64,000 bases of DNA, from assembly GCA_964418695.1 (NCBI GenBank), contig CAYQMN010000003.1:62001-126000 (forward strand). Reading direction: 5' to 3'. Within the stretch, counting starts at the first letter, position 1. Every line of letters starts with the position of its first letter. Under the pieces are notes generated by a model. It saw only the letters and a program-made list of their open reading frames with translations, was not told the origin of the DNA and made no database searches. Positions 1 to 7,102 of the stretch are shown one piece after another. A program made the position numbers and the translations under genes. The DNA comes from Prado023 sp964418695. Lineage in GTDB: Bacteria; Actinomycetota; Actinomycetes; S36-B12; CAIYMF01.

Positions 1-767
1 GGGTCTGGCCGGTGCTCGACCAGGTGGTCGGCGGGCCGGGCTCGATGCTGGTCGCGGACGCCCGCGCGCTGCTGGCCGACTTGAACCTGCCCGCCCTGCC
101 CTTCAACGTCGAGACACTGCCGCCGGTCGCCGAGCCGGGCGCGGGCAGCATCCCGGACGCGGTGGTGCAGACGTCTCGGGCCGCGGTGCTCAAGGTGATG
201 ACCGGCTCGGGGCGGTGCGGCCTGACCGCCATGGGCAGTGCCGTCGTGGTCGGTGACGAGCAGGTGGTCACCAACGCTCACGTGATCGCCGGCTCCGACC
301 GCATCCAGGTCCGCGGCAGTGGTGGGCGGACCCGGGAGGCCGTCCTGGTCGCGGTCGACCGGGCCACCGACGTCGCGGTGCTGAGGGTCCCCGGCCTGCA
401 CGCGCCCGCGCCGGACTGGGCCAGCAGCGCGCCGCGGGGGATGGACGTCTACATCTCGGGGCACCCGCAGGGCGGTCAGCTGACGGTGCGCAGCGCCCGG
501 GTCCGCGGGCGGGTGACGATGGCCGACGAGGCGGGTCGCGGCTCCCGGCAGGTGCTGGTGTTCGCGGGCAACGTGGAGCCGGGCAATTCCGGAGGGCCGC
601 TGCTGGACCGGGACGGGACCGTCGTGGGCCTGGTGTTCGCCACGTCCAGCGTCTCCTCGCTGACCGGGTTCGCGCTGCGGCCCTCCGAGGTGCTGCCGCT
701 GGTGCGGTCCGCCCAAGGCGCCACCCAGCCGGTCGGCTCCGGCGAGTGCCCGGTCGCCAGCCCGTGA
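1..767 (+). CDS. marP: MarP-like periplasmic trypsin-fold serine protease (3' part)
   Basis: The reading frame is open to the left edge, so only the C-terminal part is present; the first in-window start (GTG at 12) gives 251 residues. Counting from it, the chymotrypsin-type triad is visible: His90 in TNAHV, Asp120 in DVAVLRV and Ser193 in GNSGGP. Cys69 just before the protease core and Cys246 near the C-terminus are placed like the disulfide pair of M. tuberculosis MarP (Rv3671c), an acid-resistance protease anchored by N-terminal membrane helices; those helices would lie outside the window. The convergent hydrolase gene downstream matches the marP/ephE arrangement of mycobacteria. Assignment to the MarP family is by motif and neighbourhood; the substrate is not inferable. 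Confidence 0.88.
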   Translation, partial: VWPVLDQVVGGPGSMLVADARALLADLNLPALPFNVETLPPVAEPGAGSIPDAVVQTSRAAVLKVMTGSGRCGLTAMGSAVVVGDEQVVTNAHVIAGSDRIQVRGSGGRTREAVLVAVDRATDVAVLRVPGLHAPAPDWASSAPRGMDVYISGHPQGGQLTVRSARVRGRVTMADEAGRGSRQVLVFAGNVEPGNSGGPLLDRDGTVVGLVFATSSVSSLTGFALRPSEVLPLVRSAQGATQPVGSGECPVASP

Positions 768-874
768 CAGGGCGCCTTACCTATAGGTTGGCCGCGGCTT
801 CGTCCACATCCTCGGCGGCCCTGCAGCGGATTCCGGCTACCGGATGTGGGCCGCCCGGATCCCCCGAGCCGGCC

Positions 875-1810
875 TCATGCGCGCGGGCGGCTGGACGGTA
901 GCCCGGCCAGCCAGTCCAGGAGGGTCGCGGCGAACTGCTCGGGCTGCTCCTCGTGCGGGAAGTGCCCGCATCCGGGCAGCTCCACCCGGCGGTAGGGGCC
1001 GGTCACATACTCCTCGGAGCCGGCGTTGCTGCTGGGCAGCACGGTCGGGTCCTGAGCGCCGACGACGTGGAGCACCGGGGCGGCGATGGGGTTCTTCATC
1101 CGCCGGGCGAACCGGATGCCGTCCGGGCGGGGGATCGAGCGCAGCGCCCAGCGGTGGTACTCCACCGCGCAGTGGGCGGTGTTGAGCAGCATCATCGCCG
1201 AGCGGTAGGTGTTCTCGGTGTCCTTGTCCGGCCAGTCGTCGGTCGCCGATCCGGCGTGCAGGAACCCGCCCACCCCGGCCGCGCGGTCCTCGAGCAGGTC
1301 GCGCTCCGGCGAGGCGGGGACCTGGAAGCCGTAGACGTACTTGGAGGCCCGGCGCTGGGTGGGGTCGTGCAGCAGCGACTCGCGCAGCCGGCGCGGGTGC
1401 GGCATCGAGACCGGGGCGATGGCGACCACCGCGTCGGGCAGCAGGGTCGCGCACGTCCACGCCAGGAACCCGCCCCAGCCGTGCCCGACGATGATCGCCC
1501 GGCGCTCCCCCAGCGACCGGATGACCCCGGTGAGGTCCGCGGACAGTGTGAACGGGTCGTAGCCGCGCGGCGGGTGGTCCGAGCCGCCATAGCCGCGCAG
1601 GTCCATCGCGGCGACCCGGTACCCGGCGTCGGCGAGCGTGGGCATCAGATGCCGCCAGGTCCACCAGAACATGGGGAAGCCGTGGGCGAGCAGGATCAGC
1701 GGGCCTGACCCCATCTCGGCGATGTGGAACCGGGCGCCGTTCGCCGCGACGTTGCGGTGGGTCCAAGGGCCGGGCAGGCCGACGACGTCTTCGGGATCGG
1801 GCAGCGTCAC
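875..1810 (-). CDS. alpha/beta-hydrolase fold protein, EphE-like, nucleophile replaced by Gly
   Basis: 311 residues with the alpha/beta-hydrolase layout: oxyanion-loop HGFPMFWWTW, DLRGYGGSD, the elbow, then Asp (GAQDPTVLP) and His (GCGHFPHEEQPEQF) near the C-terminus. This is the epoxide hydrolase / haloalkane dehalogenase branch, which normally has Asp in the elbow motif G-H-D-W-G-G. Here the codons at about 1484-1501 (read on the minus strand) give G-H-G-W-G-G, so the nucleophile is Gly. The GTG start (1808-1810) overlaps the TGA of the upstream holin-like gene (GTGA), so the two are translationally coupled. Genomic position equals Rv3670 (ephE) of mycobacteria. Either it is catalytically inactive or it uses another residue; function unknown. 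Confidence 0.85.
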   Translation of the reverse strand: MTLPDPEDVVGLPGPWTHRNVAANGARFHIAEMGSGPLILLAHGFPMFWWTWRHLMPTLADAGYRVAAMDLRGYGGSDHPPRGYDPFTLSADLTGVIRSLGERRAIIVGHGWGGFLAWTCATLLPDAVVAIAPVSMPHPRRLRESLLHDPTQRRASKYVYGFQVPASPERDLLEDRAAGVGGFLHAGSATDDWPDKDTENTYRSAMMLLNTAHCAVEYHRWALRSIPRPDGIRFARRMKNPIAAPVLHVVGAQDPTVLPSSNAGSEEYVTGPYRRVELPGCGHFPHEEQPEQFAATLLDWLAGLPSSRPRA

Positions 1811-2250
1811 GGTGTCGGGCTCACTCCTGAGCCGGTGGGCACGGTGAGCGCGGTGGACGCCGGCTTGCCGCGCCCGGACAGGGCCGCCTTGGTGGCGTTG
1901 AGCTGGGTGATGGCCCGCTTCGGCGGCCCGATCCGCTTGGCCCGGCCCTTCCCGGCCAGGCCCAGAACGGCGGCGATGACCAGCAGGATGCCCGCCACGA
2001 CGAGGAAGCCGGCCCAGACGGGCAGCCCGAGGGCCACCAGACCGTACGCGGCGGCCACGAGCAGGAAGACGAATCCGAGCAGGCCGAACAGGCCGGCCCC
2101 CGCCAACAGGCCGGTGGTGGCCACGGCCTCGTTCTTGGTCGTGTCCAGCTCGGTCTTGGTCAGCTCCATCTGCTGCTTGATGAGCAGCTGGCTGTCGGCG
2201 ATCGCCGAGCTCACCAGGGCCGCGACGCTGGGCTCCTTGTTGCTGTCCAT
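1807..2250 (-). CDS. holin-like (phage_holin_3_6 type) small membrane protein
   Basis: 147 residues from the ATG at 2250, chosen over longer frames because AAGGACC lies about 9 nt upstream. Residues 1-42 are a charged amphipathic segment, followed by two long hydrophobic helices (about 44-72 and 78-99) and a basic tail (KGRAKRIGPPKR). This is the layout of the actinobacterial holin-superfamily proteins (Rv3669-like) that sit beside ephE/marP. They are not phage holins in any demonstrated sense; the role is unknown, presumably at the cytoplasmic membrane. The stop overlaps the hydrolase start by GTGA, and 46 nt separate it from nhaA upstream, so nhaA, this gene and the hydrolase probably share a transcript. 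Confidence 0.75.
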   Translation of the reverse strand: MDSNKEPSVAALVSSAIADSQLLIKQQMELTKTELDTTKNEAVATTGLLAGAGLFGLLGFVFLLVAAAYGLVALGLPVWAGFLVVAGILLVIAAVLGLAGKGRAKRIGPPKRAITQLNATKAALSGRGKPASTALTVPTGSGVSPTP

Positions 2251-2296
2251 GGCTGCGAGGTCCTTCCGCGAGATGCTGCGACAGGCTAGCGCGACC

Positions 2297-3646
2297 TCAG
2301 GCTCCCGTGTCCCGCGGCGGCTCGGGCTGTTGGTAGACGTCCGGGATCCCGTCGTGGTCGTCGTCGCGCTCCTCCTCGGCCACAAGCGCGGCCAGCGCCC
2401 GGCGCCGACGGGCCAAGCCCACCGAGGAGAGGACCGCGGCCAGCAGTGTCGCCCCCAGGACGCCGACCTTCGCCGAGCCCAGCAGCAGGGGCCGATCGTC
2501 ATAGGCCAGCTCGGCGATCAGCAGGCTGACGGTGAACCCGATGCCGGCCAGCAGGCCCAGCGCCCCCATGTCCGCCCAGCGCAGGCTCGGGTTCAGCGAG
2601 GCGCGGGTGAACCGGGCCATCAGCCAGGCCCCGCCCACCACACCGACCGGCTTGCCGACCAGCAGACCGAGCAGAACGCCCAGCGTGAGCGGCGAGGTGA
2701 GGGTGTCGGCCAGCGGAGGAACCGAGACCGGGGCACCGGGCACGTCGCGGATCGTCACCCCCGCCGAGGTGAACGCGAACAGCGGGACCGCCAGGCCGGC
2801 CACGAACGGTCGCAGCCGGATCTCGGCCACCTCGGCCGGCGCGAGCCGCTCACCGGGCTCGGCGGTGACCCGGGTGGCCAGTCCCAGGGCCACGCCGGCG
2901 ACTGTCGCATGGACACCGGACTCGTGGGTCAGGTACCAGGTCAGCAGGAACAGCGCGCAGTAGACGGGGGCCACCCACAGCCCCGATCGAGGCCGCCGTT
3001 GCAGCAGGAACCAGACCAGCACGCACAGAAGGGCCCCGGCCAGCGCGAGCGCGTGGAAGCTGTCGGAGTAGAAGACCGCGATCACCGTGATCGCGCCGAG
3101 GTCGTCCACCACGGCCAAGGTCAGCAGGAACGCCCGCAGGGCCAGCGGGAGGCCCTGCCCCATGATGGCCAGCACGGCCAGGGCGAAGGCGATGTCCGTG
3201 GCCATCGGGATGCCCCAGCCGATCCGCTGCTCGGGGTGCGGCCACGTGAACGCCACGAAGATCAGCGCGGGCACCACCATGCCGCACAGTGCGGCCACCA
3301 CCGGCACGGCTGCCTGGGCGGGCCGGGCGAGGCTGCCGTGGCGCACCTCGTGCTTGAGCTCCAGCCCGGCCAGGTAGAAGAAGAAGGCGAGCAGGAAGTC
3401 CGCGGCCCACACGCTCAGCGGCATGTGCAGGTGCAGGGCCTCCGGGCCGAGCTCGACGCCGGTGATCGTCCGGTAGCTGCTGGCCCACCGGGTGTTCGCC
3501 CACAGCAGCGCGATCACGGCCGCGCCCAGCATCAGCAGGCCGCCGACCGTCTCCCGGCGCAGCACCCGCAGCAACCAGATGCGCTCGGCCAAGGTGGGCC
3601 GGGTGAACAGCGTGGTCGGGGTGGTCTGCATGGCGGCCCCAAGCAT
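2297..3646 (-). CDS. nhaA: Na+/H+ antiporter NhaA
   Basis: 449 residues from the ATG at 3646 (an internal ATG at 3631 is equally possible). It has about 11-12 hydrophobic helices and the NhaA hallmarks: FFYLAGLELKHE (about 89-100), ATDIAFALAVL (149-159) and the paired aspartates in LAVVDDLGAI (Asp181-Asp182), which bind Na+/H+ in the family. The family exchanges cytoplasmic Na+ for H+ and sets pH and salt homeostasis. The C-terminus has an unusual cytosolic tail whose residues 428-436 read DDDHDGIPD, matching the DxDxDGxxD calcium-loop consensus. Divergent from acsA (165 nt between nearest starts); first gene of the minus-strand group. Confidence 0.93.
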   Translation of the reverse strand: MLGAAMQTTPTTLFTRPTLAERIWLLRVLRRETVGGLLMLGAAVIALLWANTRWASSYRTITGVELGPEALHLHMPLSVWAADFLLAFFFYLAGLELKHEVRHGSLARPAQAAVPVVAALCGMVVPALIFVAFTWPHPEQRIGWGIPMATDIAFALAVLAIMGQGLPLALRAFLLTLAVVDDLGAITVIAVFYSDSFHALALAGALLCVLVWFLLQRRPRSGLWVAPVYCALFLLTWYLTHESGVHATVAGVALGLATRVTAEPGERLAPAEVAEIRLRPFVAGLAVPLFAFTSAGVTIRDVPGAPVSVPPLADTLTSPLTLGVLLGLLVGKPVGVVGGAWLMARFTRASLNPSLRWADMGALGLLAGIGFTVSLLIAELAYDDRPLLLGSAKVGVLGATLLAAVLSSVGLARRRRALAALVAEEERDDDHDGIPDVYQQPEPPRDTGA

Positions 3647-3768
3647 GGCGCGGGGGCACGCCTACGGCACGCCGGGGTTGCCAGGTCTTCATGCGTCCAG
3701 GCCTCGTGCGCGCCTCCCGGGTGGTCGCACTTCTCGGCGGGGCCGGTCCGCCATTCGGGGCCGGGCGC

Positions 3769-3774
3769 TAGCCT
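3769..3774 (+). promoter_or_regulatory. predicted -10 element of acsA
   Basis: TAGCCT fits the actinobacterial TANNNT -10 consensus. Transcription would begin near 3781, leaving a leader of about 30 nt that contains the GAGGAG ribosome-binding site. No convincing -35 is visible. Confidence 0.45.
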
Positions 3775-3810
3775 TCCTCCCGATCCCGGCCCCGATCCTT
3801 GAGGAGTGCC

Positions 3811-5766
3811 ATGAGCCGCGACGCGCTGGAGAACCTGTCGTACGAAGGGCGCAGCTTCCCTCCGGACCCGGACTTCGCCGCCGCGGCCAACGCCACGGAG
3901 AAGACCTACGACGAGGCGGCACGGGACCGGATCGGGTTCTGGGAGACGCAGGCCGACCGGCTGGACTGGGACACGCGCTGGGACACCGCGCTGGACTGGT
4001 CGAACGCGCCGTTCGCCCGCTGGTTCGTCGGCGGCAAGCTCAACGTGGCCGTGAACTGCGTGGACCGCCACGTCGCCGCCGGCCTCGGCGACCGGGTCGC
4101 GCTGCACTTCGTCGGCGAGCCCGGGGACACCCGCGACATCACGTACGCCGAGCTGGCGGTCGAGGTCGCCCGCACCGCACACGCCCTCACCGAGCTCGGC
4201 GTGCAGACCGGTGACCGGGTCGCGATCTACATGCCGCTGATCCCCGAGACGGTGATCGCGATGCTGGCGTGCGCCCGGCTGGGCGCCCCGCACTCGGTGG
4301 TGTTCGGCGGGTTCTCCGCCGAGGCGCTGCGCTCGCGGATCGACGACGCGCAGGCGGTGGCGGTCATCACCTCGGATGGCGGGTACCGGCGCGGGGCGCC
4401 CGCCGCGCTCAAGCCGGCCGTCGACGAGGCGGTGTCCCGCTGCCCGAGCGTGCGCAACGTGCTCGTGGTGCGCCGGACCGGCCAGGAGGTCGACTGGACG
4501 ACGGGCCGCGACCACTGGTGGCACGAGGTGGTCGACCGGCAGCCCGACACCCACGAGGCACAGGCCTTCGACTCCGAGCACCCCCTGTTCATCCTCTACA
4601 CCTCGGGCACGACAGGGAAGCCCAAGGGGATCCTGCACACGTCCGGGGGATACCTGACCCAGACCGCCTACACCCACCACGACGTCTTCGACCTCAAGCC
4701 CGAGACCGACGTGTACTGGTGCACCGCCGACGTCGGCTGGGTCACCGGGCACTCCTACGTCGTCTACGGACCGCTGGCCAACGGGGCCACCCAGGTGCTC
4801 TACGAGGGCACCCCGGACACCCCCGGCCGCGACCGCTGGTGGCAGATCGTCGAGCAGCTCGGCGTGACGATCCTCTACACCGCCCCGACCGCGATCCGCA
4901 CGTTCATGAAGTGGGGCGACGACCTGCCCGCGGGGCGTGACCTGAGCTCGCTGCGCGTGCTCGGCTCGGTCGGCGAGCCGATCAACCCCGAGGCCTGGAT
5001 GTGGTACCGCCGGGTGATCGGCGGCGAGCGCTGCCCGGTGGTGGACACCTGGTGGCAGACCGAGACCGGCGCGATCATGATCAGCCCGCTGCCCGGCGTC
5101 ACCGCGGCCAAGCCGGGCTCGGCGATGGGCCCGCTGCCCGGGATCAGCGCGACGGTCGTGGACGACACCGCCACGCCGGTGCCGCCCGGCGGCGGGGGCT
5201 ACCTCGTGCTCGACCAGCCCTGGCCGTCGATGCTGCGCGGCATCTGGGGCGACGACCAGCGCTACCGCGACACCTACTGGTCGCGCTTCCCGGACGTGTA
5301 CTTCGCCGGCGACGGCGCGAAGCTCGACGAGGACGGCGCGATCTGGCTGCTCGGCCGGGTCGACGACGTCATGAACGTCTCCGGGCACCGGATCTCGACC
5401 ACGGAGGTCGAGTCCGCGCTGGTCTCGCACCCGTCGGTCGCCGAGTCGGCGGTGGTCGGGGCCACCGACCCGATGACCGGCCAGGGGATCGTGGCGTTCG
5501 TCATCCTGCGCGCGGGTCAGGAGGGCGGCGAGCAGACGGCGGCCGACCTGCGCGCCCACGTGGCCAAGGAGATCGGGCCGATCGCCAAGCCCCGGCAGAT
5601 CCTCATCGTCGCGGAGCTGCCCAAGACCCGCTCTGGCAAGATCATGCGCCGACTCCTGCGCGACGTGGCCGAGAACCGCTCGCTGGGCGACGTCACGACG
5701 CTGGCCGACCCGACCGTGATGAACCTGATCGGCCAGGGGCTCGCGGGCCGCCAGCCCGCGGAGTAG
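3811..5766 (+). CDS. acsA: acetyl-CoA synthetase (AMP-forming)
   Basis: 651 residues from the ATG at 3811, preceded by GAGGAG 4 nt upstream (an in-frame TTG at 3799 is less likely). ANL-superfamily motifs in order: YTSGTTGKPKG (about 262-272, AMP/phosphate loop), YWCTADVGWVTGHSY, TWWQTETGA (adenine site), the hinge region SGHRIST, and PKTRSGKIMRR, whose Lys near residue 610 is the catalytic lysine that Pat-type acetyltransferases acetylate in this family. Activates acetate with ATP and CoA to acetyl-CoA. The length is normal. The following Fic-fold gene begins 3 nt after the stop, so it is co-transcribed. Equivalent to Rv3667 (acs). Confidence 0.97.
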   Translation: MSRDALENLSYEGRSFPPDPDFAAAANATEKTYDEAARDRIGFWETQADRLDWDTRWDTALDWSNAPFARWFVGGKLNVAVNCVDRHVAAGLGDRVALHFVGEPGDTRDITYAELAVEVARTAHALTELGVQTGDRVAIYMPLIPETVIAMLACARLGAPHSVVFGGFSAEALRSRIDDAQAVAVITSDGGYRRGAPAALKPAVDEAVSRCPSVRNVLVVRRTGQEVDWTTGRDHWWHEVVDRQPDTHEAQAFDSEHPLFILYTSGTTGKPKGILHTSGGYLTQTAYTHHDVFDLKPETDVYWCTADVGWVTGHSYVVYGPLANGATQVLYEGTPDTPGRDRWWQIVEQLGVTILYTAPTAIRTFMKWGDDLPAGRDLSSLRVLGSVGEPINPEAWMWYRRVIGGERCPVVDTWWQTETGAIMISPLPGVTAAKPGSAMGPLPGISATVVDDTATPVPPGGGGYLVLDQPWPSMLRGIWGDDQRYRDTYWSRFPDVYFAGDGAKLDEDGAIWLLGRVDDVMNVSGHRISTTEVESALVSHPSVAESAVVGATDPMTGQGIVAFVILRAGQEGGEQTAADLRAHVAKEIGPIAKPRQILIVAELPKTRSGKIMRRLLRDVAENRSLGDVTTLADPTVMNLIGQGLAGRQPAE

Positions 5767-5769
5767 TCG

Positions 5770-6576
5770 ATGACGCCCCCCGTCGACCCGCTGCCGGCGC
5801 TGCTGGAGCTGCCCGGCGTCGGCCAGGCGGTGACCGACGCGCGCACGGCCGTCGACCAGCTGCTCTGGGACCGCACCGTGCGGGCCCGGCAGGACGACGT
5901 GGTGGCCGAGTCGCTGCTGCGCGGCGCCTGGGTGAGCGCGTGGTTCGAAGGGGCCGAGACCGAGCTGGAGCCGCTGCGCAGCGGCGCGGCGCTGGACGGC
6001 TCCCCGGTGGGACGGCTGCTGGCCAACACGCTGGCCCTGCACTCGGCGCTGCCCGAGCTGGTGCCGGTGATCGGTCGCTCGCCGGGGCAGGCACTGGCGC
6101 GGATGCACGCGCTGGCCGCGCACGGCTTCGCCCCCGACGAGCAGCTGGGTCGCCCCCGGGCCGCAGACACCCCGGACGACACGCTCCGGCTCGGCCCGGC
6201 ACCGCAGGCCGCCGAGGCAGCCGAGCGGCTGGCCGCGGTCTCCCAGCTGCTGGTGAGCTCCGAGGCGCCCGGCGTCCTGGTGGCGGCGGTCGCGCACGCC
6301 GAGCTGGCGGTCGTGCGCCCGTTCGGGTGGGGGTCCGGGCTGGTGGCGCGCGCGGTCATCCGGCTGGTGCTGGCCCAGCGCGGCGTCGACCCGGGCATGC
6401 AGGGAGCCCCCGAGGTGGGCATTCGCCGGGCCGGTCGGCCCGCCTACGTGCGCGCCTTGCGCGACTACGCGCGCGGTACCCCGGAGGGGGTCGCGGCCGG
6501 GCTCACGCTGATCGCCGAGGCGATCGCGTTCGGCGCCGGCCAGCCGCGGCTGTGGGTGGAGCAGGAATCCGGCTGA
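5770..6576 (+). CDS. Fic-fold protein with degenerate catalytic motif
   Basis: 268 residues, ATG at 5770, 3 nt after acsA. The segment HAELAVVRPFGWGSGLVAR (residues 176-194) aligns with the Fic core HPF(D/E)GNGRxxR, but the catalytic His is Arg183, the metal-binding acidic residue is Trp187, Asn is Ser189 and the phosphate-binding Arg is Leu191. In contrast, residues 56-61 read SAWFEG, which matches the inhibitory-helix motif (S/T)xxxE(G/N) of class II Fic AMP-transferases. The fold is therefore probably kept without AMPylation chemistry. Coupling to acsA suggests a role linked to acetate activation, but this is inference from position only. The stop is followed by about 520 nt without a gene. 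Confidence 0.62.
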   Translation: MTPPVDPLPALLELPGVGQAVTDARTAVDQLLWDRTVRARQDDVVAESLLRGAWVSAWFEGAETELEPLRSGAALDGSPVGRLLANTLALHSALPELVPVIGRSPGQALARMHALAAHGFAPDEQLGRPRAADTPDDTLRLGPAPQAAEAAERLAAVSQLLVSSEAPGVLVAAVAHAELAVVRPFGWGSGLVARAVIRLVLAQRGVDPGMQGAPEVGIRRAGRPAYVRALRDYARGTPEGVAAGLTLIAEAIAFGAGQPRLWVEQESG

Positions 6577-6783
6577 CGCTGAGCCTGGCCCGCGGGCAAC
6601 GCCGATCTCGTGGCTGTCGGCGGGCCCGCACAGGCGGATTGTCGGACTTCGGGTGATCCTGCTCCGGGCCGTCCGTGATCGAGGCCGGTGGGTGTTGCAT
6701 CGACCTGCGGCACGGCGCATGCTGTGCGCTGTTCGGTCGCTGACGACCGGACCGTCGGCTCCTCCCCCCCGAGCTGGCGTTCT

Positions 6784-6815
6784 GACGGCCCCCGCACCCC
6801 CCGGCGGGGGCCGTC
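6784..6815 (+). terminator. hairpin terminator candidate behind the acsA operon
   Basis: Perfect 12-bp stem (GACGGCCCCCGC / GCGGGGGCCGTC) with an 8-nt loop and no T-run. High-GC actinomycetes often use stem-loops without a U tract. It lies 208 nt after the Fic-fold gene. Confidence 0.5.
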
Positions 6816-6838
6816 GCATGTCCGGCCGTGCCCGCACC

Positions 6839-6860
6839 GGGGTCGGCGGGGGCGGGTGGG
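6839..6860 (+). other. G-quadruplex-capable tract
   Basis: Four G runs (GGGG, GGGGG, GGG, GGG) with loops of 5, 1 and 1 nt fit the simple G3+N1-7 pattern. Further GGG runs continue to about 6900. It lies about 245 nt before the ssd start. Confidence 0.4.
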
Positions 6861-7102
6861 CGTCTGGACCGGGGCCGGTGGGCCGGTGGCCGGGTGGTGG
6901 GCGTCCGGACCGGGCTCGGCGGGCCGGTGGGGCTGCTGCCGGGATGGCACGGCCGCTGGCTCCTGTCCACAGTCCCGCCCCGCCGGCTCTTCCCAGGTGC
7001 GCCGGCGCGGGGCAGCCTTCGCCCGACGGAATGTCCGGGGCGGTCCGGACGGTGTGCCGGGGTCGTCCCAGGGGACTGCGGCCAGAGGCTCGGGGGACGG
7101 TC

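Larger units (their letters stand above)
6577..7102 (+). other. gene-free stretch between the acsA operon and the tad operon
   Basis: I find no credible coding sequence here; the frame open into ssd lacks a start with a ribosome site. It contains an interrupted palindrome CGGTCG-CTGA-CGACCG (6734-6749), a perfect 12-bp hairpin at 6784-6815, and a strongly G-rich plus strand at about 6836-6950. No clear -10 hexamer for ssd is visible. Confidence 0.6.

Noticed and set aside
1724..3802. 692-residue plus-strand frame opposite nhaA and the holin-like gene
   Set aside because: Antisense shadow; composition dominated by Gln, Gly, Arg, Pro and His with no motif, whereas the minus strand encodes a clear NhaA.
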